This document shows positions 8,966 to 17,670 of a DNA stretch of 64,000 nt, in pieces. The notes beneath the pieces are model-generated. The model worked only from the letters and a program-made list of their open reading frames with translations. It ran no database searches and was not told the origin of the DNA. A program made the position numbers and the translations under genes. The stretch comes from an uncultured Lachnospiraceae bacterium (GTDB lineage Bacteria; Bacillota; Clostridia; Lachnospirales; Lachnospiraceae): positions 1-64,000 of the forward strand of contig CAJTRL010000016.1 in the NCBI GenBank assembly GCA_910578715.1, given 5' to 3'. Position 1 is the first letter of the stretch; the number at the start of each line of letters is the position of its first letter.

Positions 8966-9031
8966 TAAGGCTAAAAAAGAGAAGATTTATTGTGCATATT
9001 TTACTAAAATCAAAGAAATACAGTTTTCATA

Positions 9032-9060
9032 TTGACAAAATAACCATTGGATAATAGTAT
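9032..9060 (+). promoter_or_regulatory. Promoter of the glycan ABC operon
   Basis: TTGACA (9032-9037), a 17-nt spacer and TAGTAT (9055-9060). Operator O2 starts 11 nt farther on, over the expected initiation region, and O1 lies about 70 nt upstream. This fits repression by blocking, or by looping between O1 and O2. Confidence 0.6.
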
Positions 9061-9070
9061 TTAAGGCAAG

Positions 9071-9090
9071 AAATAAAAACGTTTTTATTT
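9071..9090. promoter_or_regulatory. Palindromic LacI-type operator O2
   Basis: AAATAAAAACGTTTTTATTT is a perfect 20-bp palindrome just downstream of the promoter of the transporter operon. Confidence 0.85.
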
Positions 9091-9134
9091 TTAATATGTC
9101 AAGAAAGTGAGAGAATTTGGGGACAGGAGGGCGT

Positions 9135-10631
9135 ATGGAGAAGCGTATGAAATTACTGCCGGAATGCAACAGATTTCTGGACAGAGAAATTGCTGGCAGA
9201 AAAGCGGGCGTTCTGGTTACGGCTATCGTAAGTTTTATCAATATCTTGTTGTTATTTCCTTTTTTCGGATGGGTGAATGTAGTGAATATACCCAGGCTGT
9301 TTGCCGGGCTTGGCATTACGAAGGAAGAGGCGGGAAACTTGTTTACGAGTTACAGTGTTCTGAATCTGTTGTCATTTGTACAGGAATCCGGGGAAGGACG
9401 AATCGGGCTGTATGCGATGATTCTTCTGGTAATTGCGGCGGCGGTCATTTTCTTTAATGTGGCGTATGTCGTAAGGGTTGTGCTGGACCGGAAAGGAAAA
9501 AAGGGAAATCTGAGTCTTTATGCGACCGGGCGGACTGCGATGCTGTTTGAGATTATTTTAACAGGGGCAGCGATTGGATATGTGATTTTTTCCAATAGCA
9601 AATTTGGAATGAAGGGTTTTGCTGCATCGCCAATCGTATACATATTGTTTATTTTGTCGGTTATTTCCTATCTGGCAGTTAAGGTGATGGAAGCGGAGGA
9701 AAGAGCGCTTTACAGAGAACATGGAATGCTGAAGGAAATCAAAAAGAACTGGGTATTGTTTATTATGCTGCTTCCGACCTTCATCTATTTTATGATTAAC
9801 AATTATCTGCCTATGGTCGGCGTATATTATGCCTTTACGAATTTTAATTTCAGGGATGGCCTCTGGGGAAGTCCTTTTATAGGATTTAAAAATTTTGAGT
9901 TCCTGTTAAAGGCCGATTTGTTCCGGCTTACCAGAAATACGATTTTGTATAATCTGGTGTTTATCGGTATTGGAAATATTCTGCAGATTGTTTTTGCGAT
10001 ATTTGTAAGTCAGGTAACGGTAAAGTGGTTCAAGAAAACGACACAGACGCTGATGTTCATGCCGTATTTTGTATCTTTCGTTATTCTGAAAGTATTGGTC
10101 TACAATATTTTTGAATATCAGTACGGCCTGATTAACAATTTCGTTACCTCCCTGGGCGGCGGGCGGATAGACTTCTATAATACGCCTTCTTACTGGCCGC
10201 TGCTGATTACTTTGTTTTACCTCTGGAAAAACATCGGCTACGGCATGGTAGTATATCTGGCGACGATTATGGGGATTGACACGGAATATTATGAGGCGGC
10301 GAAGGTGGACGGCGCAAATATTTTTCAGCAGATTCGGTATATTACCATTCCGCTTGTCAAACCGACTTTCATCATTCTGCTTCTGTATGCGCTCGGAAGC
10401 ATCATGAAAGGGCAGTTCGAACTGTTCTACCAGATGATAGGCAACAATGGCGTGCTTTATAACATTACCGATATTCTCGATACTTATGTGTACAGGATTA
10501 CAATGACACAGCCGCTCAGCCTGGGTCTTGGTACGGCGGCGGGCTTGTACCAGTCGCTGTTTGGCTTCATCATCGTTGTTCTGGTGAACTTTATTGTGAA
10601 GCGCAGGAACCCGGAATACGCGTTGTTTTAA
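9135..10631 (+). CDS. Sugar ABC permease (LplB type) with extra N-terminal membrane domain
   Basis: A 498-residue protein. From about residue 196 it is a normal LplB-type permease (KKNWVLFIMLLPTFIYFMINNYLPMVGVYYAF) with the EAA loop EYYEAAKVDGANIFQQIRYITIPLVKP. The first 195 residues add about four hydrophobic helices not found in the usual ~300-residue family members. The start at 9135 follows ACAGGAGGGCGT. It forms the importer with the next two genes and is probably an oligosaccharide channel. The role of the extension is unknown. Confidence 0.88.
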   Translation: MEKRMKLLPECNRFLDREIAGRKAGVLVTAIVSFINILLLFPFFGWVNVVNIPRLFAGLGITKEEAGNLFTSYSVLNLLSFVQESGEGRIGLYAMILLVIAAAVIFFNVAYVVRVVLDRKGKKGNLSLYATGRTAMLFEIILTGAAIGYVIFSNSKFGMKGFAASPIVYILFILSVISYLAVKVMEAEERALYREHGMLKEIKKNWVLFIMLLPTFIYFMINNYLPMVGVYYAFTNFNFRDGLWGSPFIGFKNFEFLLKADLFRLTRNTILYNLVFIGIGNILQIVFAIFVSQVTVKWFKKTTQTLMFMPYFVSFVILKVLVYNIFEYQYGLINNFVTSLGGGRIDFYNTPSYWPLLITLFYLWKNIGYGMVVYLATIMGIDTEYYEAAKVDGANIFQQIRYITIPLVKPTFIILLLYALGSIMKGQFELFYQMIGNNGVLYNITDILDTYVYRITMTQPLSLGLGTAAGLYQSLFGFIIVVLVNFIVKRRNPEYALF

Positions 10632-10647
10632 GAGAAAGGAGGACGAA

Positions 10648-11538
10648 ATGAAAGTTAGAAAAGGAACTGCGACAATTGTATTTGAAATCATAACCTACTT
10701 TCTGCTGGCGTTTGGAGCGATTGTATGCGTACTCCCGTTTATTATCATCCTTTCGGGGTCTTTCACGGATAATACGACGATTCTGACGCAAGGGTACAGC
10801 ATACTTCCGAGAAACTTTACATTTGCGGCGTATAAGACCATTTTTTACGCGCCTAAAGATATTCTGCAGGCATACAAAATGACCGTTTTCTATACCGTAG
10901 TCGGAACGACGCTGGGCCTTCTGATGATAACGCTGACGGGCTATGTCATTTCCAGGAAAGAATTTAAGTACCGGAATCAGGTATCTTTCCTGATTTACTT
11001 TACCAGTATTTTTGGCGGCGGCATGATTCCCTGGTATTTGATGTATGCCAATGTGCTGAATATGAAGGGCTCTACTTTTGCAATCTGGTTTCCGGCGCTT
11101 ATGAGTCCGTTTCTGGTAATCCTGATGAGAACGTTTATCGTCGGTTCGGTGCCGGACGCCATCACGGAATCGGCCAAAATTGACGGCGCGGGGCATTTTA
11201 CCATATTCGCCAAAATCGTAATGCCGGTGCTCGGCCCGGGGCTCGCAACAGTCGGATTGTTCCTGGCGCTCGGCTACTGGAACGACTGGTATCGTTCCTC
11301 TATGTTCAGCACCAGCTCGAAGACATGGGAACTCCAGTTTTACCTGTACGATTTGCTGAATGCGACAACCGCGTTGAAACAGATGTCACAGAGTTCCAGC
11401 ATTTCCACCGCGCAGCTTCCTACGGAGTCGGTAAAACTGGCGATGGCGGTGGTGGCGACCGGTCCGGTGTTATTGTTCTATCCGTTCGTCCAGAAATATT
11501 TCGTATCGGGTATTACGGTAGGAGCGGTAAAAGGTTAG
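10648..11538 (+). CDS. Sugar ABC permease (YtcP/LplC type)
   Basis: A 296-residue second permease with about six membrane helices and the EAA motif ITESAKIDGAGHFTIFAKIVMPVLGPGLATV. The C-terminus YPFVQKYFVSGITVGAVKG is the family hallmark. Strong ribosome site AAAGGAGG. It follows the first permease by 16 nt and precedes the binding protein. No ATPase is encoded nearby; these importers commonly share one MsmX-like ATPase encoded elsewhere. Confidence 0.95.
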   Translation: MKVRKGTATIVFEIITYFLLAFGAIVCVLPFIIILSGSFTDNTTILTQGYSILPRNFTFAAYKTIFYAPKDILQAYKMTVFYTVVGTTLGLLMITLTGYVISRKEFKYRNQVSFLIYFTSIFGGGMIPWYLMYANVLNMKGSTFAIWFPALMSPFLVILMRTFIVGSVPDAITESAKIDGAGHFTIFAKIVMPVLGPGLATVGLFLALGYWNDWYRSSMFSTSSKTWELQFYLYDLLNATTALKQMSQSSSISTAQLPTESVKLAMAVVATGPVLLFYPFVQKYFVSGITVGAVKG

Positions 11539-11609
11539 GCGGAAAATAAAAGTATATATGAAAGCGGATGCGCTTTGATATAAAAATTTTAAACTTTAGG
11601 AGGGTAAAG

Positions 11610-13292
11610 ATGAAAAAGACAAGAAAGTTAATAAGCATTTTGCTGGTTCTTACGATGCTGTTTTCCCTGGCGGGCTGCGGAGCGCAGTCGGCGGCGGACA
11701 GTATGGAAGAAACGACGGACAGCGCGGCCGGAACGACGGCTGCGGCTGATGAAACAACATCCGGTACAGCGGCGGACAGCGGGACGCAGGAGGATGGCGC
11801 GGCAGAAAGCGGTGCGGCGGAACCTGTAGAACTGGACACATCCGAAAGAGTAGACCTGGTTTTTTATGTAGTAGGGGATGCGCCTGCTGACGAAGAGCTG
11901 GTTGAGAATGCGGTAAACGAAATTTTACTGGAAAAAGTAAATGCAACGATTGATATGCAGTTTTCCACATGGACGGATTTTCAGCAGAAATACAGTCTGG
12001 AATTGACTTCCGGGAATGCAGACCTTATCTATATCGCGAACTGGTTAAATTATGGACAGCTTGCGCAGAGCGGTGCCTTTGAAGAGCTGGATACGCTGCT
12101 CGACACGGTGGCGCCGGAATTAAAGGCGATTGTCGGAGAAAGCAATCTGAACATGTGCAGCGTTGGCGGCAAGGTTTACGCAATCCCTTGTACATGGCCC
12201 GAATATGTATGCAATGGCGTAAAATATCGTGAGGATTTACGGGTAAAATATGACCTTCCGGTACCGGACAGCATTGAAAATATGGAAGCGTATCTGTTAG
12301 GGATTCAGGAAAACGACCCTTCCCAGGGACTTTTGACGGTAACGACAGAGGAAAGCCAGGGATTTTTCACAGGGTTTGATGCGGCCTGGATATTCAATTA
12401 CAAGTACCCCTGGGTCAATCCGAACGGTCTTCCCTACGGACTGGCGGCGAATTACGATACGCCTTCGGAAGTATATGACTACTGGTATTCGGATGATTTT
12501 GTGGAAGATATGAAAGTGATGAAGAGATGGGCTGATTATGGATTCTGGTCAAAGAGCGCATTGTCGGATACGAATAACAGCGAATCCTATAAAAACGGCC
12601 TGTGCGTAGCGGAAATTGCGGGACAGAATCCGAACAAACAGATTACTGCCATCAATGATTTCAAGAACGACGGTCATGACGATTGGGAGTCGGTATACAT
12701 TGCGTATGGAGAGACAACAGGTGTTATTTTCCCGGGCCATGCGACGCAGAACGGTACGGCAATCGTGCGCGGCTGCAAGAATCCGGAAAGAGCGATTAAG
12801 GTGCTTGAGCTTCTCATGACGGACCAGGAATTGAACAATCTGATTCAGGCGGGCATCCGGGGTGTTCATTATGACCTCGACGACCAGGGCGTTTATGTGG
12901 ATTTAAATGACCCGTCCAGTCCGAAATTCGCATATGAAGGATTTAACACCTGGGCGCTTCGGAACGGTGATTACAAAATTCCACAGGAATCGGATATCAT
13001 TTTAAATGAAATGTTTGATAAATATGAAGAGCTGGGCAACAAGACAAAATTCCCCAACGTGAATATTTACAACGGTTTCAGTGAGAATTATGAGGCATAT
13101 GCGGCGGAAAGAACCGCGGTATCGAATGTTATCAAGCAGTATCTCGCACCTCTTCAGGCCGGGCTCGTTGATGATGTGGATGCGGCAGTGGAAGAATTCC
13201 GTCAGAAAATGAAGGACGCTGGTATTGATGTATGCCGTGAAGGCTATAAGGAACAGTGGATTGCCTATTGTGAGGAATATGGATATAAATAA
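11610..13292 (+). CDS. Extracellular sugar-binding lipoprotein (LipO type)
   Basis: A 560-residue solute-binding protein with a lipoprotein signal (KKTRKLISILLVLTMLFSLAGC; lipobox LAGC), then an Ala/Ser/Thr/Glu-rich linker to about residue 80. The binding domain (RVDLVFYVVGDAP onwards) and the C-terminal part resemble DUF3502-containing binding proteins that pair with LplB/YtcP permeases. Start set at 11610 by AGGAGGG. It would capture oligosaccharides released or modified by the downstream hydrolases. A hairpin follows, so the enzyme genes may be expressed at a lower level. Confidence 0.9.
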   Translation: MKKTRKLISILLVLTMLFSLAGCGAQSAADSMEETTDSAAGTTAAADETTSGTAADSGTQEDGAAESGAAEPVELDTSERVDLVFYVVGDAPADEELVENAVNEILLEKVNATIDMQFSTWTDFQQKYSLELTSGNADLIYIANWLNYGQLAQSGAFEELDTLLDTVAPELKAIVGESNLNMCSVGGKVYAIPCTWPEYVCNGVKYREDLRVKYDLPVPDSIENMEAYLLGIQENDPSQGLLTVTTEESQGFFTGFDAAWIFNYKYPWVNPNGLPYGLAANYDTPSEVYDYWYSDDFVEDMKVMKRWADYGFWSKSALSDTNNSESYKNGLCVAEIAGQNPNKQITAINDFKNDGHDDWESVYIAYGETTGVIFPGHATQNGTAIVRGCKNPERAIKVLELLMTDQELNNLIQAGIRGVHYDLDDQGVYVDLNDPSSPKFAYEGFNTWALRNGDYKIPQESDIILNEMFDKYEELGNKTKFPNVNIYNGFSENYEAYAAERTAVSNVIKQYLAPLQAGLVDDVDAAVEEFRQKMKDAGIDVCREGYKEQWIAYCEEYGYK

Positions 13293-13311
13293 GAATTTGT
13301 TCTAGGTTTCA

Positions 13312-13342
13312 GGCGGCCGGCATCAGAGCGGCCGCCATTTTT
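13312..13342 (+). terminator. Terminator or attenuator between importer and enzyme genes
   Basis: GGCGGCCG and CGGCCGCC form an 8-bp G+C stem followed by ATTTTT. With no other promoter evident before 13381, partial read-through would set the ratio of importer to enzyme transcripts. Confidence 0.75.
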
Positions 13343-13380
13343 AACAGCGGGATTTGACAGAATAATGAGGAGGAATGTGC

Positions 13381-15006
13381 ATGAAAGCAGAAATGAGCCG
13401 AAGCAGAGTGAAAGGATTTCTGGATGTGGACGGACGAAAAATCGTAAACGGCGATGGAGAAGAAATTCTGCTGACGGGATGGGGGCTTGGAAACTGGCTG
13501 CTTTGCGAAGGCTATATGTGGCTTGCCAACGGATATGAAAGGTTTGACAGGCCGAGACGCATAGAAACCGTAATAGAGGAGCTGACCGGCAGGGAATTTG
13601 CGGCGGATTTCTGGAAACGGTTCAGGGATAATTATATCACGGAGGAGGATATCCGCTATATGGCAGAGCTCGGTTACAATTCCGTGAGGATTCCATTAAA
13701 CAGCAGATTATTTCTGGAGGAAGGGCCGGGAGAGGCCCGGTTTCTCGAAGAAGGATTCCGGCGCGTTGACGACTGCATTACATGGTGCAAAAAGTACGGA
13801 CTCTATGTTTTTCTGGATTTGCACGGGGCGCCGGGCGGACAGACGGGGGCCAACATCGACGACTGCATCGACGATATGCCAAGACTTTTTATGGACCAGG
13901 AGTGCTTTGATAAGGGAATCGCTCTGTGGGAAGAGATTGCAAGGCATTATAAGGACGAGTGGATTGTCGGCGGCTATGATTTGCTGAACGAGCCGATTCG
14001 TCCCAAACGGTCCCAGGCGGACCCGGATGTGGATGATTTGCTCCCCCGGCTTCAGGAGTTCTACGAAAAAGCGATTGAAGCTGTCAGAAAAATAGACAAC
14101 AGACATTTGTTTACGCTGGAAGGGCATCACTGGGCGTCCAATACGAGTATTTTTCATAAAAAATATGATGAAAAGATGGTAATACATTTTCACCGCTATG
14201 CCTGTCAGCCGGATATCGCCTGCTATCAGGAATTTATAGAGCTTTCCGAAAGGCTTGACTGTCCCTTGTGGCTTGGGGAAACGGGAGAAAATGTGCCGGA
14301 ATGGTTTACGGCCATGTACCCGCTTGCCGCGGAGCTTTCCATAGGCTATAATCTCTGGCCGTATAAAAAAATGGGAAAAGAAAATTCGCCGTGCATCGTG
14401 AAAAAACCAAAGGACTGGGAGCTTCTTACGGATTATGCAAGAAAAGGGAAGCATCCCGGATATCAGAAGGCCCGGGAAATTCTGGAAACGTATCTGGAAA
14501 ATATAAAACTTGCAAACTGCATTCTGCACCCGGAAGTAACGAAAGCCGCTTTCCGGCAGCCGGGCTGTATCATACGGGGAACCGATTTCGACCAGTTTCC
14601 GGGAAAAGGAATTTCCTGTTCCGGACGGTTTCCCGAAAACAATATTTACGGTTACCGGACGGGGATGGGCATGGAGATAGCAAATAAATTTCCGGATTTG
14701 GAGCAGAAATTCGGATTCGACTGCAGATGGAAACGTTTTGTGCTCGTGCTTGGTGAGAAGGAGTTTGCCTGTTACAGCCTGTTTGACAGCAAAACGGACA
14801 GTAAGCTGTGGGTGCATCTGTTTGTCGGGGAAGAGACCGAAATTGTGATTTCCGAAGGGGAGCGGGAGCTGGAAAGGCGCAGGCTTCTGCCGGATGAGGG
14901 CCGTCAGGAAATCGGACCTCTTTCTCCGGGAAAAGGCGAAAAGAAGATTCTTCGGATTGAAGTGATTTCAGGAAGCGCGGAGATAGAGGAAATCATTACG
15001 AAATAA
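13381..15006 (+). CDS. Glycoside hydrolase family 5-like enzyme
   Basis: A 541-residue cytoplasmic enzyme (no signal peptide). The N-terminal 340 residues are a GH5 barrel: LTGWGLGNWL, YNSVRIPLN, VFLDLHGAPGGQTG, GYDLLNEPI with acid/base Glu204, and CPLWLGETGEN with nucleophile Glu300. The C-terminal 180 residues look like a beta-sandwich. GH5 cleaves beta-glucans or beta-mannans and many glucosides; the substrate is not determinable. Start at 13381 is best spaced from GAGGAGG. Followed after 11 nt by a MATE transporter gene. Confidence 0.88.
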   Translation: MKAEMSRSRVKGFLDVDGRKIVNGDGEEILLTGWGLGNWLLCEGYMWLANGYERFDRPRRIETVIEELTGREFAADFWKRFRDNYITEEDIRYMAELGYNSVRIPLNSRLFLEEGPGEARFLEEGFRRVDDCITWCKKYGLYVFLDLHGAPGGQTGANIDDCIDDMPRLFMDQECFDKGIALWEEIARHYKDEWIVGGYDLLNEPIRPKRSQADPDVDDLLPRLQEFYEKAIEAVRKIDNRHLFTLEGHHWASNTSIFHKKYDEKMVIHFHRYACQPDIACYQEFIELSERLDCPLWLGETGENVPEWFTAMYPLAAELSIGYNLWPYKKMGKENSPCIVKKPKDWELLTDYARKGKHPGYQKAREILETYLENIKLANCILHPEVTKAAFRQPGCIIRGTDFDQFPGKGISCSGRFPENNIYGYRTGMGMEIANKFPDLEQKFGFDCRWKRFVLVLGEKEFACYSLFDSKTDSKLWVHLFVGEETEIVISEGERELERRRLLPDEGRQEIGPLSPGKGEKKILRIEVISGSAEIEEIITK

Positions 15007-15017
15007 GGGACTGTAAA

Positions 15018-16409
15018 ATGGAAAGAAAAGAAAAAATTGCGCTGTACCGGGCGGACGTCCGGGAATGGCGGCGGGGAATCTTTCTCATTGGCCTGCCGGT
15101 CATGGTACAGACGCTGGTGAACAGTCTGGTAAATATGGCGGATGTGTTCATGGCGGGGCAGTTGGGAGAGGCGGCGATAACCGCCTCGTCGCTTGGCAAT
15201 TCCTGGTTTTTTATGTATGTTTTGCTGCTTGGGGGCGTTACGGCGGCGGGGAGCATTTTCATTGCGCAGCATTGGGGAGCGGGGCGGATAGAAGAGATTC
15301 ACAAATATATGGGAATCATGTTTGCAGGAAGCGGCATATTAATGCTGTTCTTTGGCTCGCTCTCTGTGTTCGGAAGCGGTTTTGTCATTCGGCTTTATTC
15401 AAAGGACCCGGAGGTAATTGTATACGGAAGCGGATATATCAAAATCATCGGGTACAGTTTTTTTCTGTTTCCTGTAACCAATGTATTCGTGGCCGCATTG
15501 AAGAGTACTGAAAATACACGCATTCCGATGATAGGAACGCTGCTTTCCCTTTTCCTGAACCTGTTGTTAAACTACGCGCTGATTTTCGGACATTTCGGAA
15601 TGCCCAGACTGGGGGTAATAGGTGCGGCGGCAGCGACTTTAACGGCCCGGACTGCCGAGTTTCTTTTTATCATAGGATATGTTTTTGGAAGAAAAAGCGT
15701 GACAGCCGCAAAGTTCAGGACCTATTTTTCCTTTGGGATGAAACAGTTAAAAGAATATATGAAGTATGGTTTTTTTGTCATTCTGGGTGAGTGTATCTAT
15801 GGAATAGGAACTTCCGTATATAATGCGGTCTATAAATACACCGGAACGGAATCCCAGGCGGCGCTGCAGATTGTAAACAGCCTGGGTAATCTGGCAATGG
15901 TCGCCGCAATCGGCATCGGACAGAGCGCCGGCGTGGTAATTGGAAAGCAGCTTGGAAGGAATGAGCTGGATAAGGCAAAAAGATTCTGCAATATTTATCT
16001 GCTGTTTGCGATGATACTCAGCATCGGCATGGCAGTCCTTGTTCTTCTGGCTGAGCCTCTCTATGTATCTGTTTTTCGGATAGGCGGAAAAACAAAAGAA
16101 TATATCCTGAAAATGGTATTGGTTCTGGCCTTTACCATGCCCTTTAAGGGCGTCAATTTTACGATTGTCACAGGAATTTTAAGAAGCGGCGGAGACAGTA
16201 ATTATTGCTTTCTTGCCAATTTTATCGGGACATGGGTTGTGGGAATCCCGCTGGCATTTCTGGGCGCGGCCGTGCTGCAGCTTCCGGTTTATTTTGTATA
16301 TTTGATGGCAGGAGCGGATGAAGTGAGTAAACTGATGCTCTGTCTGCCCCGCGCGCTGCGCGGCCGCTGGATTCGCAGCCTGTCGGTATCTGAAAATCAT
16401 TCGGACTGA
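15018..16409 (+). CDS. MATE family transporter
   Basis: A 463-residue membrane protein with about 12 helices. Early segments FLIGLPVMVQTLVNSLVNMADVFMAGQLGEAAITA and the symmetric second half are typical MATE (NorM/DinF-like) sequence. Such proteins export cationic drugs or metabolites using Na+ or H+. Its place inside a glycan operon, 11 nt after GH5 and 78 nt before GH88, is unusual; it might export a by-product of breakdown or simply share the promoter. Confidence 0.9.
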   Translation: MERKEKIALYRADVREWRRGIFLIGLPVMVQTLVNSLVNMADVFMAGQLGEAAITASSLGNSWFFMYVLLLGGVTAAGSIFIAQHWGAGRIEEIHKYMGIMFAGSGILMLFFGSLSVFGSGFVIRLYSKDPEVIVYGSGYIKIIGYSFFLFPVTNVFVAALKSTENTRIPMIGTLLSLFLNLLLNYALIFGHFGMPRLGVIGAAAATLTARTAEFLFIIGYVFGRKSVTAAKFRTYFSFGMKQLKEYMKYGFFVILGECIYGIGTSVYNAVYKYTGTESQAALQIVNSLGNLAMVAAIGIGQSAGVVIGKQLGRNELDKAKRFCNIYLLFAMILSIGMAVLVLLAEPLYVSVFRIGGKTKEYILKMVLVLAFTMPFKGVNFTIVTGILRSGGDSNYCFLANFIGTWVVGIPLAFLGAAVLQLPVYFVYLMAGADEVSKLMLCLPRALRGRWIRSLSVSENHSD

Positions 16410-16487
16410 AAGAATTTTGAAAGAGCGCAGACGGAAGAAATCCTTACGATTAAGGATTAGCAAATAAAAAGAAAAGGGAAATAAAAA

Positions 16488-17627
16488 ATGCTGAATTTTT
16501 TGAAGGAAAATGAAAAGCAGTGGGTAGAGAATGTATACCGTAAACTGGAGAGCAAAATAGAAAAAGAATGCGGCCGGATAGGGGAGAAAATCCCGTATAT
16601 AGCGGAAAACGGCAGATACCGGAACGATATGGGGGAAAGCAACATTGCGTGGTGGACAAACGGATTCTGGGGAGGACTGCTCTGGCAGTTATACCATGCA
16701 GCCGGAAAGCCGCTTTATATGCAAAAAGCAGTACAAGTGGAAGAAAGGCTGGACAGGGCGCTGAATGGCTATGAAAATCTTGACCACGATGTCGGCTTTA
16801 TGTGGATGCCTACGGCCGTTGCCAATTACCGTCTTACGGGAAATCACGATTCTTTGGTGAGAGGACTGCATGCGGCTAATATCCTGGCCGGGCGGTTCAA
16901 TCTGCGGGGAAACTATATCCGCGCATGGAATGGGGACAGGACAGGGTGGATGATTGTGGACTGTCTTATGAATTTGTCCTTATTATACTGGGCGGCGGAA
17001 GAAACGAAAGACCCGCGTTTTGATGTAATAGCGGAACGGCATGCCGATACGGTGCTTGAAAAGATTCTCCGGCCGGACGGTTCCTGTAATCATATTGCAA
17101 TTTTAAATCCGATGACGGGTGAACTGGAGGCATTGCCGGCAGGCCAGGGATTTGCGGAAGGCTCCGCATGGTCCAGAGGACAGGCGTGGGCAGTCTATGG
17201 ATTTGCAATCAGCTATGCGCATACAAAAGAACAGAAATATCTGGACGCGGCAAAGCGCGCGGCACATTTTTTTATAGCCGGCGCCGCGCTTACCGGATAT
17301 CTGCCTTTATGTGATTTTCGGGCGCCGGAGGTTCCCGTATATTATGATTCCACGGCCGGCGCCTGTGCGGTATGCGGCCTGCTGGAAATCGCAAAACATG
17401 TGCCGGAATTGGAGAAAGCGCTGTATGAGCAGAGCGCCCTTAAAATGTTAATGGCAATGGAAGAACGTTTTTGTAACTGGAACGAAGAGGAAGACGGGAT
17501 TCTGGGAATGGGCAAGGCTGCCTATCATGAAGAGGGCGAAGAAAGGCAGGTGCCGATTATTTATGGGGACTATTTCTTTGCGGAAGCGGTTTTAAGGCTC
17601 ATGGAAAAGGATTTCTTTATATGGTAA
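16488..17627 (+). CDS. Glycoside hydrolase family 88, unsaturated uronyl hydrolase
   Basis: A 379-residue (alpha/alpha)6-barrel enzyme. Family marks: SNIAWWTNGFWGGLLWQLY, LDHDVGFMW with Asp101 (and Asp99), WMIVDCLMNLSLLYWA with Asp158, and EGSAWSRGQAWAVYGF. GH88 enzymes hydrate the double bond of 4,5-unsaturated uronic acids left by polysaccharide lyases, releasing the sugar. This suggests the locus handles lyase-derived acidic oligosaccharides, although no lyase lies in this window. No signal peptide, so it acts after import. Confidence 0.92.
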   Translation: MLNFLKENEKQWVENVYRKLESKIEKECGRIGEKIPYIAENGRYRNDMGESNIAWWTNGFWGGLLWQLYHAAGKPLYMQKAVQVEERLDRALNGYENLDHDVGFMWMPTAVANYRLTGNHDSLVRGLHAANILAGRFNLRGNYIRAWNGDRTGWMIVDCLMNLSLLYWAAEETKDPRFDVIAERHADTVLEKILRPDGSCNHIAILNPMTGELEALPAGQGFAEGSAWSRGQAWAVYGFAISYAHTKEQKYLDAAKRAAHFFIAGAALTGYLPLCDFRAPEVPVYYDSTAGACAVCGLLEIAKHVPELEKALYEQSALKMLMAMEERFCNWNEEEDGILGMGKAAYHEEGEERQVPIIYGDYFFAEAVLRLMEKDFFIW

Positions 17628-17670
17628 GGACAGTCCGGTTATCAAACGATGCGGGACGGGAAGGACAGAG

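Noticed and set aside
13708..14817. 369-residue minus-strand frame opposite GH5
   Set aside because: Fully inside GH5, which has clear catalytic motifs; no ribosome site or domain.
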